Of a stretch of 8,551 bases of DNA, positions 1 through 5,671 are shown piece after piece (positions within the stretch are counted from its first letter, which is position 1; every line of letters begins with the position of its first letter). Below the pieces are notes generated by a model. The model saw nothing but the letters and a program-made list of their open reading frames with translations, searched no databases and was not told the origin of the DNA. The stretch comes from an uncultured Ruminococcus sp. (GTDB lineage Bacteria > Bacillota > Clostridia > Oscillospirales > Ruminococcaceae). Where the stretch lies: the NCBI GenBank assembly GCA_900545285.1, contig UQYK01000066.1, positions 1 to 8,551 of the forward strand, given 5' to 3'. Both the position numbers and the translations under genes were made by a program.

Positions 1-3
1 AAC

Positions 4-21
4 AAAAAAAAAAAAAAAAAA
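4..21. repeat. 18-base poly-A homopolymer
   Basis: An uninterrupted run of 18 A residues lies at the very start of the window, inside AT-rich sequence (22-60) with no gene. On the minus strand it is a poly-T run downstream of the foldase terminator. I see no GC-rich stem directly before it, so it is not itself a clear intrinsic terminator. Such long homopolymers change length easily and are error-prone in sequencing, so the exact length may not be reliable. Confidence 0.8.
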
Positions 22-56
22 CAGCAAATTTTTATTAAAGATTTCGTTAATTATGC

Positions 57-87
57 AAAAAAAGACCCGACTGTTTCCAATCGGGCC
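57..87 (-). terminator. Intrinsic terminator of the foldase lipoprotein gene
   Basis: On the minus strand the arm GGCCCGATTG (87-78) pairs with CAGTCGGGTC (73-64) in a 10-bp stem. Two pairs are G-U wobbles, and the stem is capped by a GAAA tetraloop (77-74). Seven T residues follow (63-57). It begins 26 bases after the foldase stop codon, which fits a rho-independent terminator for that gene. Confidence 0.93.
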
Positions 88-113
88 CTTTTTATCAGAT
101 ACTACGATCCGTT

Positions 114-1529
114 TTAATTCGAAGCGCTGCTGCTGTTCATATCAATCTTGAACGCATCATACCGCTTAATTGCGCGGTCATTCTTTTCTACATTCAGATC
201 ATCACACCACTTGTCACGCATGTCCTCAAAATCCTTCTGATACTCCGTATAGATTACAGAATTCATATTGTCTTCTGTCCACAGATCTTCGTCTGTCATA
301 CGTTCCTTGATATCCCGGCGCAGAATGATATAATATGCATTATCGTCCTCTACCATTGCCGGAACGCCCAGTTCTGCATCATTAAAAATGAAATCATACG
401 CCTTTTTAGACGGTGTATAGGTGACATCCTCTTCCTTGGTGTCCGAATCGGTTGTCACCTTTGCAATGATTTTCTCATTTGCATAGGGAGCTGTTGTTGT
501 GGTAGTCGCTCCGGATTCTGTTGTTTCTGCTTCCGCAGTGGTTTCAGCCGTATCATTTCCTGTTGTTGTAGTTGTTTCATCGGAACTGCTTTCCTCAGCC
601 GCAGTTGTCTCCGCAGACTCTTCTCCGGCAGTTGTGGTTTCCGCAGCGCTGTCTTCTGCTGCCGCAGTGGTAGTTGTTTCCGCAGCTGCGGTAGTTTCGG
701 CTGCTTCTGTAGTGGTAGCCGCAATTTCATTTCCGTCTGCATCTGTTGCAGAAGTGGCAGTTTCGGCTGCTGCTTCTTCGGAAATAGAGGTTACATAGGC
801 ATTATACTCAGTCTGGATATCATCCATCTTATCTTCCATGGCATCTTCATCGCCCTTTAATGCCTGCACTTCGCCCAGGTAGTCCTCTACCATCTTCTTC
901 ATATCAGCTTTTCCGGCGTCGTCCAGATCGTCACCTTTTCCGTCCTTCAGATCGAACTGGATGTACTGCACACGTGCGTTATTTTCTTCATAAAATTCTT
1001 TCAGGCCGTCTTCTGTTACACCCTCTTCGCCATCTACTTCATAGTAATGCATGAAGACCTCGTCTGTCAGATAGGTGTTTTCCAGAATTGCTTTTACGGA
1101 TTCCTTGGAAATACCGTTTTTCTCATAGATTTCGCCGCTGTTATCCCAGAACGTTTCTACCTTGTCATTGATATCATTTTTATCATCAGATTTCAGCTCA
1201 ATGCCCAGTTCATCGGCTTTCTTTTCCACAGCCGCATACTGCTTGCAGTATTCCAGTGCCTTGTTCTGAATCCAGGTTTCTGCACTGACGCCGTCCATTT
1301 TCTGTTCTTTTACAACCTTATTATCTGTGACATCCAGTTCAGAATTCTGCGCTTTCAGATCCTGTGTCAACTGCAAATACGCATTATAAGAGTAATAGAT
1401 GTACATTCCGGCTTTAATCTGAATTCCGTCAATTGTCATTGCATTTGCGGTGCTTTCACCACAAGCCACAAAAGATCCGGTTACCGCAGCTGCGAGCAAA
1501 GTTGCCGCTGCTTTTTTCCACTTAAACAT
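114..1529 (-). CDS. Secreted lipoprotein, PrsA/SurA-like peptidyl-prolyl isomerase (foldase) with a Thr/Ala-rich insertion
   Basis: A 471-residue exported protein. The ATG at 1529 is preferred over an in-frame ATG at 1616 because it follows a GGAGG site (1544-1540, 10-base gap) and directly begins a signal peptide: MFKWKK, a hydrophobic stretch, then a lipobox-like FVAC with Cys23. Residues 28-185 are charged and mostly helical, like the SurA/PrsA N-terminal chaperone region. Residues 187-193 (VQYIQFD) and 376-406 (an AYDFIF ... VP ... AYYIILRRD pattern) look like the first and last parts of a parvulin domain. Between them residues 251-349 are almost only Thr, Ala, Glu and Ser. By family this would help exported proteins fold at the outer membrane face, but the interruption makes isomerase activity uncertain, so it could be a pure chaperone. 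The -3 residue of the lipobox is Phe, where Leu is usual. Monocistronic, with its own promoter and terminator. The family is assigned from sequence pattern only. Confidence 0.72.
   Translation of the reverse strand: MFKWKKAAATLLAAAVTGSFVACGESTANAMTIDGIQIKAGMYIYYSYNAYLQLTQDLKAQNSELDVTDNKVVKEQKMDGVSAETWIQNKALEYCKQYAAVEKKADELGIELKSDDKNDINDKVETFWDNSGEIYEKNGISKESVKAILENTYLTDEVFMHYYEVDGEEGVTEDGLKEFYEENNARVQYIQFDLKDGKGDDLDDAGKADMKKMVEDYLGEVQALKGDEDAMEDKMDDIQTEYNAYVTSISEEAAAETATSATDADGNEIAATTTEAAETTAAAETTTTAAAEDSAAETTTAGEESAETTAAEESSSDETTTTTGNDTAETTAEAETTESGATTTTTAPYANEKIIAKVTTDSDTKEEDVTYTPSKKAYDFIFNDAELGVPAMVEDDNAYYIILRRDIKERMTDEDLWTEDNMNSVIYTEYQKDFEDMRDKWCDDLNVEKNDRAIKRYDAFKIDMNSSSASN
483..779 (-). 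repeat. Low-complexity region encoding a Thr/Ala/Glu/Ser-rich linker
   Basis: This stretch encodes residues 251-349 of the foldase. It is built from irregular units such as AAETTTT, SAETTA, DETTTTT and GATTTTTAP, and has no tandem repeat of fixed length. At DNA level it is rich in degenerate GTTGTNGT and TCCGCAG words read on the plus strand. Thr/Ser-rich linkers of this kind are common in surface proteins of ruminococci and often serve as flexible, possibly glycosylated spacers. Here the segment lies within the catalytic-domain region and does not separate two whole domains. Replication slippage could change its length between strains. Confidence 0.85.
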
Positions 1530-1627
1530 AGATTTTATACCTCCGAGATAAATTCTGACAGTGTGCTGGTCAGCTGTTGAATCCACATCCGGTGCCTGCG
1601 CTTCTGTCAAGATCAAATACGTCTTTT

Positions 1628-1656
1628 ATTATACTATATTTTCTCACATAAGTCCA
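1628..1656 (-). promoter_or_regulatory. Putative sigma-A promoter of the foldase gene
   Basis: On the minus strand a TGGACT -35 (1656-1651; 4 of 6 to TTGACA) and a perfect TATAAT -10 (1633-1628) are separated by 17 bases. Transcription would start near 1621, giving a leader of about 90 bases before the ATG at 1529. A TTGACA further down (1610-1605) has no matching -10. Confidence 0.6.
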
Positions 1657-1704
1657 TAGTTTCACGAAATTTTTTTTAAATTCTCAGAAAACACAGATTT
1701 TGAA

Positions 1705-1733
1705 TTGATTTTTTCAGCTGTTTGTGGTATAGT
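1705..1733 (+). promoter_or_regulatory. Putative sigma-A promoter of the SDR gene
   Basis: TTGATT (1705-1710) and TATAGT (1728-1733) are separated by 17 bases, in AT-rich DNA facing away from the foldase promoter. The expected start near 1740 gives a leader of about 48 bases to the ATG at 1788. The leader carries a GATTCCT...AGAATCC inverted repeat (1740-1758), too small to call a regulatory element. Confidence 0.6.
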
Positions 1734-1787
1734 AAAGAAGATTCCTGTAGAAGAATCCTTGTTTTTTTGAAAGAAAGGAGTTCAAAA

Positions 1788-2564
1788 ATGAAGCAAATGC
1801 AAGCACTCATCACCGGTGCCACCTCCGGCATCGGCATGGCCATTGCCAAAGAATTGAGCAAACGCGGCTGGTCTCTGATTCTGACCGGCCGGAATCAGGA
1901 AAAATTGCTGGAGCTCAAGGAAACCCTTCCGGTTCCTGTAGAAATTTTTCCGCTGGATCTGTCCAAAGAAAATGCCCCGTTCCAGCTCTACGATTTCTGT
2001 AAGGGAAAGCGGGTTGATCTTCTGGTGAACAACGCCGGATTCGGCGTATTCGGCAAGTTTACGGAAACAGACTTGCAGGAGGAACTGGAACTGCTTTCTT
2101 TGAATGCCCGGGCACTGCATATTCTCACAAAGCTGTTTCTCCGGGATTTCAAAAAGCGCAACTCCGGGCGCATCCTCAATGTTGCATCCAGCGCCGGTTT
2201 TCTTACCGGTCCCCTACTCTCTTCCTACTACGCATCGAAAAACTATGTGGTTCGTCTCACACTGGCCATTGCGGAAGAACTGCGCCATGACAAGAGCCGC
2301 GTTATTGTCAGCCTGCTCTGCCCCGGCCCTGTAGACACCAACTTCAATAACCGGGCCGGTGTACAGTTCCGGGTAAAAGCTCTGTCCCCGGAAGAAGTGG
2401 CCAGGGAAGCCGTTTTCGGCGTTCTCACCGGAAAGCTGCTGATCGTTCCGGGACTTTCCATAAAACTGGGACTCCTGGCATCCCGTCTCCTGCCGGAACA
2501 GCTGCTTTCCCGGATTCTCTACTACGTACAGGCGGCAAAGCAAACCGCCATCCCTAAGAAGTAA
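1788..2564 (+). CDS. Short-chain dehydrogenase/reductase (SDR family, classical, DltE/YdfG-like)
   Basis: A 258-residue cytosolic NAD(P)-dependent oxidoreductase, of usual length for classical SDRs. The ATG at 1788 follows AAAGGAG (1774-1780) with a 7-base gap. An in-frame ATG at 1722 lies upstream of the -10 box and has no ribosome site. The Rossmann glycine motif TGATSGIG is at residues 9-16, and Arg35 after the second strand (LTGR) favours NADP(H). D57-L58, the NNAG motif (81-84), N106, S134 and Y147-x3-K151 supply the full Asn-Ser-Tyr-Lys catalytic set, and PGPVDT follows the active site as in the family. The substrate cannot be told from sequence: members act on fatty acyl, sugar, amino-acid or xenobiotic carbonyls. 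It stands alone on the plus strand with its own promoter and terminator, so context gives no clue to its pathway. Confidence 0.9.
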   Translation: MKQMQALITGATSGIGMAIAKELSKRGWSLILTGRNQEKLLELKETLPVPVEIFPLDLSKENAPFQLYDFCKGKRVDLLVNNAGFGVFGKFTETDLQEELELLSLNARALHILTKLFLRDFKKRNSGRILNVASSAGFLTGPLLSSYYASKNYVVRLTLAIAEELRHDKSRVIVSLLCPGPVDTNFNNRAGVQFRVKALSPEEVAREAVFGVLTGKLLIVPGLSIKLGLLASRLLPEQLLSRILYYVQAAKQTAIPKK

Positions 2565-2579
2565 AAATATAACCCATCA

Positions 2580-2627
2580 AAAACGGCACAGCAAAGAGAA
2601 AGGAAAAAATCTTTGCTGTGCCGTTTT
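2580..2627. terminator. Bidirectional intrinsic terminator between convergent SDR and CLC genes
   Basis: An 18-bp perfect stem, 2580-2597 with 2610-2627, around a 12-base purine loop. The core is ACGGCACAGCAAAGA. The arms begin with AAAA and end with TTTT, so a T tract follows the GC-rich core on both strands. It lies 15 bases after the SDR stop codon and 16 bases past the CLC stop codon, and can end both transcripts. Confidence 0.93.
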
Positions 2628-2643
2628 GCATATGTGTCAAGCT

Positions 2644-3936
2644 TTATTTTCTTGTCTTATGGTTTACCACTGCTCCGGTAAATTTGGAGTACAGGAACGA
2701 TTGTTCCCCGTACAGCCCATAGTAGCCGGAAAGCAAATAACTGATTGCAATGGCCATAAAGTAATACGGCGCACCGCCGGCGCCGAACAGTTCAATGCCA
2801 ATCATCAGAGAGGCCAGCGGACAGTTGGTGACGCCGCAAAAGAGCGCCACCATGCCGACTGAAGCACAGAAGGACGGCGAAATTCCGGCAATCTGTCCAA
2901 AGCAGCACCCAAACACTGCGCCAATGAAGAAGGAAGGGACGATTTCACCGCCTTTAAACCCACCGCCTAATGTCACAGCAGTAAACAGAATCTTCATGAG
3001 GAATGCATACCATACCGCACCTCCGGCAAGTGCCCTGCCGATCACATCTGTACCGATTCCCAGGTAATCCTGATTTCGCACCAGAAGAAACAGAATCCAG
3101 ATCATTCCGCTGGCTGCAAGAATCCGCAAATATGGATTTTGAATCCGACTGTGCAGCTGCTTTTCCGTCTGATGGAGCAAAATGCAAAACAGTACGCTGA
3201 CACCGGCACAGAGAACACCTAACAGCAGAATTTTCAAAGACGGAACAATTTGAAGCGGCGGTATTTCCTGTACAGAAAACTTCGCCAGAGGAATCCCCAG
3301 CTTCCCAGCCAGCCAGGAGGCCGTCAGAGAAGCAATTGTACTGGGCACCAGCGCCGGATAGTGCATCGCCCCCACGCATACTACTTCCATCGCAAACACC
3401 GGCGCTGCAATAGGCGTTCGGAAAATCGCCGAAAATGCCGCCGACATCCCGCACAAGATCATCACATGTTTATCCCGTTCCTGCATGTGAAACAGCCGAC
3501 CGAACATGCTGCCGATGCTTCCGCCCAATTGCAGTGCTGCGCCCTCTCTTCCGGCGCTTCCGCCGCAAAGGTGCGTTACAACAGTAGAAATAAAAATCAA
3601 AGGCGCCATTTGCACCGGAAGCCTGGCCTCTGACCGAATGGAAGCCAGTACCATATTGGTTCCCCGGTCGTTCTGATCCTTCGTAATCCGATACAGCCAT
3701 ACAATCAGAAGTCCGCCCACCGGCAGCAATGCCAGAAGCCAGGGAAAATTCTTTCTCCATGCAGTGGCGTACTGGATTGCATATACAAAAGCAACACCAA
3801 TCAGCCCCATCACACAGCCCATCAGAACCGAGTAGAAAACCCAGCGCACCAGCAGCCGTATGTGAGAAAATATATGGATTCCGCTATGTAAAATCCGGCC
3901 TTTCCACTGATAAAACAACGGTGAATGTTTTCGCAT
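2644..3936 (-). CDS. CLC-family anion transporter, CLC-F-like (probable fluoride/proton antiporter; chloride not excluded)
   Basis: A 430-residue membrane protein with about ten hydrophobic helices and no C-terminal CBS domains. The ATG at 3936 is chosen over one at 4011 because AGGAGG (3949-3944) sits 7 bases before it. Motifs: GTNMV (92-96) where chloride CLCs have GSGIP; THLCGGSAGREGAALQ (121-136) with gating Glu131; GGGFKGGEIVP (324-334) where chloride CLCs have GxFxP; and SGYYGLYGEQ (403-412), in which Tyr409 may be the central tyrosine. From memory, fluoride-specific CLC-F proteins carry GNNLI, THLFGGSAGREGT and GGGFKGGEVTP-like motifs, so this protein fits that branch, with Ala in place of Thr after GREG. 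By family it exports fluoride in exchange for protons. No fluoride (crcB) riboswitch is recognisable upstream. It is separated from rbr by 435 bases and is probably its own unit, although I found no convincing promoter. Confidence 0.82.
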   Translation of the reverse strand: MRKHSPLFYQWKGRILHSGIHIFSHIRLLVRWVFYSVLMGCVMGLIGVAFVYAIQYATAWRKNFPWLLALLPVGGLLIVWLYRITKDQNDRGTNMVLASIRSEARLPVQMAPLIFISTVVTHLCGGSAGREGAALQLGGSIGSMFGRLFHMQERDKHVMILCGMSAAFSAIFRTPIAAPVFAMEVVCVGAMHYPALVPSTIASLTASWLAGKLGIPLAKFSVQEIPPLQIVPSLKILLLGVLCAGVSVLFCILLHQTEKQLHSRIQNPYLRILAASGMIWILFLLVRNQDYLGIGTDVIGRALAGGAVWYAFLMKILFTAVTLGGGFKGGEIVPSFFIGAVFGCCFGQIAGISPSFCASVGMVALFCGVTNCPLASLMIGIELFGAGGAPYYFMAIAISYLLSGYYGLYGEQSFLYSKFTGAVVNHKTRK

Positions 3937-4037
3937 CCTCTCTCCTCCTATGTCAGCGCATGCCTGCAAAGACACACGCGCATTTGTCTTCCAAATCCCA
4001 TACATTCCCATATGTGATCTTGTATTGCAGACACAGA

Positions 4038-4109
4038 GAATCCTCCGAAAACGCCTTAACAGAAAAGTTCCCGGAGGATTCAGAAGCCGTTTTCCAAAGA
4101 CACGGCTTC
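4038..4109 (-). other. Two tandem hairpins upstream of the CLC gene
   Basis: In minus-strand order, the first hairpin has an 8-bp perfect stem, GAAGCCGT/ACGGCTTC (4109-4102 with 4090-4083), and an 11-base loop. The second begins within the next base pairs and has a 10-bp perfect stem, GAATCCTCCG/CGGAGGATTC (4081-4072 with 4047-4038), and a 24-base loop. Neither is followed by a T tract, so they are not terminators. They lie about 100-170 bases before the CLC start and may form a structured leader. They do not match the fluoride riboswitch consensus that I know. Between 3937 and 4037 I see only the ribosome site. Confidence 0.5.
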
Positions 4110-4126
4110 CTATACCATTTGATATA

Positions 4127-4175
4127 AGAACCTGTCTTCACAAGCGTATACACGTGTCTTATGAAGACAGGTTCT
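4127..4175. repeat. 49-bp palindrome ending in AGAACCTGTCTTCA (repeat or terminator-like element)
   Basis: AGAACCTGTCTTCACAAG (4127-4144) is the inverted complement of 4158-4175, with 17 of 18 pairs and a 13-base loop. On the plus strand it is followed by AATTTTTT, giving a terminator shape, but no plus-strand gene ends here. The same 18-base end, with one change, occurs again at 8497-8514. A repeated terminal sequence with inverted ends fits a miniature inverted-repeat element or the ends of an insertion sequence. I see no target-site duplication around it. Confidence 0.65.
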
Positions 4176-4184
4176 AATTTTTTG

Positions 4185-4356
4185 GGCAATACCACACAAA
4201 GATTGTGCGTCAGATGCGTCGTCAGATTTTTCGTCAGATGAAACAAAAAGCGGAGTGAATACTTGATGTATTCACGAGCATTTTTGTGAAATATGACGGA
4301 AAAGATGCAAGCATATGACGTACAAAGCCGTCAAGCGCTCTTTGTGCGGTGTTGCC
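4185..4356. repeat. 172-bp imperfect palindrome with three 12-base CGTCAGAT repeats
   Basis: The outer arms GGCAATACCACACAAAG (4185-4201) and CTTTGTGCGGTGTTGCC (4340-4356) pair at 15 of 17 positions plus one G-U. The centre is a perfect GTGAATAC/GTATTCAC stem (4255-4262 with 4268-4275) around TTGAT, and the DNA between also aligns arm to arm with small gaps. The left arm holds CGTCAGAT at 4208, 4220 and 4232, exactly 12 bases apart. The right arm holds the near-complement ATATGACG at 4291 and 4313. The element ends 15 bases past the rbr stop codon and 9 bases from the 49-bp palindrome. A transcript through it would form one long hairpin. A dispersed non-coding repeat or a non-autonomous mobile element is most likely. 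Confidence 0.75.
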
Positions 4357-4371
4357 TTTGATAGCAGAGCG

Positions 4372-4914
4372 TTAATAGTTTTCTGCCTTCACCTGAAAAT
4401 AAGCCTGTGGGTGATGGCAAACCGGACAGATTTCCGGTGCTTTTTTCCCGATGACCACATGGCCGCAGTTGGCACATTCCCAGATCACATCACCGCTCTT
4501 GGAGAAGACGCATTCCCCGTCAATATTGGAAATCAATTTCCGATAGCGGTTTTCATGCATCTTTTCAATTGCCGCAACGCCCTCAAACATGGCACTGATC
4601 TGGGAAAAGCCCTCTTCCTTTGCCTGACGCGCAAACTCCGCATACATGCTGGTCCACTCGTAGTTTTCCCCTACCGCAGCTTCCTTTAGGTTTTCCACAG
4701 TTGCCGGAATCTGGCTGCCCTTCAGCAGCTGGAACCACATTTCCGCATGTGCGCGCTCGTTGTTCGCCGTTTCTGTAAACAATTTTCCAATCTGCACATA
4801 GCCGTCCTTTTTGGCCTTTTCCGCAAAAAATTCGTATTTGAGATACGCCTGGGACTCTCCGGCAAAAGCAGCCAGAAGATTCTTTTCGGTTTGTGTGCCT
4901 TTTAATTCTGCCAT
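4372..4914 (-). CDS. rbr: Rubrerythrin (peroxide reductase)
   Basis: A 180-residue cytosolic non-haem iron protein that reduces hydrogen peroxide to water, typical of anaerobes. An N-terminal ferritin-like four-helix domain (about 1-135) carries the diiron ligands: E20, E53-x2-H56, the pair E83/E86, and E117-x2-H120-E121. A C-terminal rubredoxin-like domain holds one iron between C147-x2-C150 and C163-x2-C166, and hands electrons to the diiron site. Length and domain order match classical rubrerythrin. The ATG follows AAGGAG (4927-4922) with a 7-base gap. It lies 126 bases downstream of perR on the same strand. No separate promoter is evident in the gap, so it is probably transcribed with perR and released from repression by peroxide. 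Confidence 0.96.
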   Translation of the reverse strand: MAELKGTQTEKNLLAAFAGESQAYLKYEFFAEKAKKDGYVQIGKLFTETANNERAHAEMWFQLLKGSQIPATVENLKEAAVGENYEWTSMYAEFARQAKEEGFSQISAMFEGVAAIEKMHENRYRKLISNIDGECVFSKSGDVIWECANCGHVVIGKKAPEICPVCHHPQAYFQVKAENY

Positions 4915-4972
4915 AACAATACTCCTTTTTTTGAAAACCTGTGCCCACTGCTTTTGGGGAGACAGGATCTTT

Positions 4973-5015
4973 TATGAACAGAATCCGAAAGCAGTTCTTT
5001 TGGATTCTGTTTATG
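4973..5015 (-). other. Long hairpin in the perR-rbr intergenic region
   Basis: AACAGAATCCGAAAG (4977-4991) pairs with 4997-5011 in a 15-bp stem with one G-U, around a 5-base loop. Four more weak pairs extend it to 4973-5015. No T tract follows on either strand, so it is not a normal terminator. A smaller CCTGT/ACAGG hairpin with inner GGG/CCC pairs lies nearer rbr (4938-4966) and is followed by TTTT on the minus strand. Placed between a regulator and its target, these could set the mRNA ratio by processing, stabilisation or partial termination. Confidence 0.5.
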
Positions 5016-5040
5016 TAGGAGTCTGTTTTTGCTGCACCCG

Positions 5041-5469
5041 TCAGTGCTGTATGGAAATTCCTTTCGGTTCCGATGGCTTTTCCTGCATTGCTTTCTGGCA
5101 GTCCGGACAGACGCCACAGAAAACAATATGATGAGATTCAATCAGGAACCCGTGCGTATCTGTTACCTTCTGGCACAGGTCTTCCTGATACGGTAAATCC
5201 AGATCAAATACCCGGCAACAAACCCGGCATTCCAAATGATAGTGCGGCACCGTGTTGAAGTCAAAGCAGTCCGCACCGTCCGGAATGGGAATATGCAGAA
5301 TCTCCCCCTGCTGAGATAAAATTTTCAGATTCCGGTACACTGTTGCTTTGCTAATCAGCGCATTTCCAATTGCAATTTCCCGGTAAATTTCATCTGCGGT
5401 CGGGTGATTATGCATACGCTGTACCGTTTCCAGAACAAGCCGGCGCTGCAACGTATTGCGGTTTTTCAT
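5041..5469 (-). CDS. perR: Fur-family peroxide-sensing repressor, PerR-type
   Basis: A 142-residue DNA-binding repressor. Residues 1-58 form the winged helix, with recognition-helix sequence SKATVYRNLKIL (40-51); residues 59-128 form the dimer and metal domain. The regulatory metal set of Bacillus subtilis PerR (H37, D85, H91, H93, D104) is matched with exact spacing by H22, D70, H76, H78 and D89. Asp at the last position, where Fur has Glu, points to PerR. The structural zinc site is C81-x2-C84 and C121-x2-C124. Iron-catalysed oxidation of the histidines would release DNA. The N-terminus is about 15 residues shorter than B. subtilis PerR, yet AAAGGA (5482-5477) sits 7 bases before this ATG. 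The next gene is rubrerythrin, a classic PerR target. A Per-box-like site over its own promoter suggests autoregulation. Confidence 0.9.
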   Translation of the reverse strand: MKNRNTLQRRLVLETVQRMHNHPTADEIYREIAIGNALISKATVYRNLKILSQQGEILHIPIPDGADCFDFNTVPHYHLECRVCCRVFDLDLPYQEDLCQKVTDTHGFLIESHHIVFCGVCPDCQKAMQEKPSEPKGISIQH

Positions 5470-5567
5470 AAAATCATCCTTTACACCTATTTCAGAGTCT
5501 GCTTCATCTTCTCCTACAAAAATCCAGATTCGAAAGCCAAAGCATCTTCTTAAATAGGAAGTGTTCT

Positions 5568-5582
5568 TAATTAGTATTATAT
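5568..5582 (-). promoter_or_regulatory. Candidate Per box (PerR operator) over the perR -10
   Basis: ATATAATACTAATTA on the minus strand matches 10 of 14 defined positions of the PerR operator TTATAATNATTATAA. Six of the matches come from the overlapping TATAAT, so the score alone is weak. Support comes from position: binding here would block RNA polymerase at the perR-rbr promoter. Confidence 0.45.
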
Positions 5583-5604
5583 CTTACCAGCTATCATTTG
5601 TCAA
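5576..5604 (-). promoter_or_regulatory. Consensus sigma-A promoter of perR-rbr
   Basis: A perfect TTGACA (5604-5599), a 17-base spacer and a perfect TATAAT (5581-5576) on the minus strand. The start site should be near 5569, giving a leader of about 100 bases before perR. A full-consensus promoter is unusually strong, as expected for a gene pair kept off by a repressor. Confidence 0.85.
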
Positions 5605-5626
5605 GAGATTCTATAAAACCACTGCA

Positions 5627-5656
5627 GAAAACAGGCGCATAAGCATTTTTTCCTGT
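5627..5656 (-). terminator. Weak candidate terminator after thiC
   Basis: On the minus strand ACAGG (5656-5652) pairs with CCTGT (5635-5631), followed by TTTT (5630-5627), 16 bases past the thiC stop codon. The loop is 16 bases and the stem only 5 bp. A bulged extension with CAGA/TCTG adds a little. It is the only terminator-like structure between thiC and the perR promoter. Confidence 0.35.
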
Positions 5657-5671
5657 CTGTAGAAATTTTCC

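Noticed and set aside
499..798. Plus-strand and other-frame open stretches of about 100 codons, rich in Val, Ala and Ser, across the linker DNA.
   Set aside because: They are shadows of the low-complexity linker of the foldase gene and have no ribosome site or promoter.
1582..1610. A second foldase promoter using TTGACA at 1610-1605.
   Set aside because: At 17 bases spacing the -10 would be TGTGGA, a poor match. The TATAAT promoter at 1628-1656 is better.
1530..1616. A longer foldase with an upstream ATG at 1616.
   Set aside because: The 29 extra residues would precede the signal peptide, there is no ribosome site there, and the ATG at 1529 has GGAGG in place.
3250..3633. A 127-codon plus-strand open frame opposite the CLC gene, rich in Arg and His.
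   Set aside because: It is antisense to a strongly supported membrane protein gene, with no initiation signal and a composition typical of a shadow frame.
4181..4254. An open plus-strand stretch across the CGTCAGAT repeats reading as an Arg-Gln-rich peptide (RQMR, RQIF, RQMK).
   Set aside because: It has no ATG with a ribosome site at its beginning and ends after 24 codons. The DNA is explained by the palindromic repeat.
4933..4942. An AACCTGT word upstream of rbr, like the repeated AGAACCTGTCTTCA end.
   Set aside because: Only seven bases match and the flanks differ. It is not a further copy.
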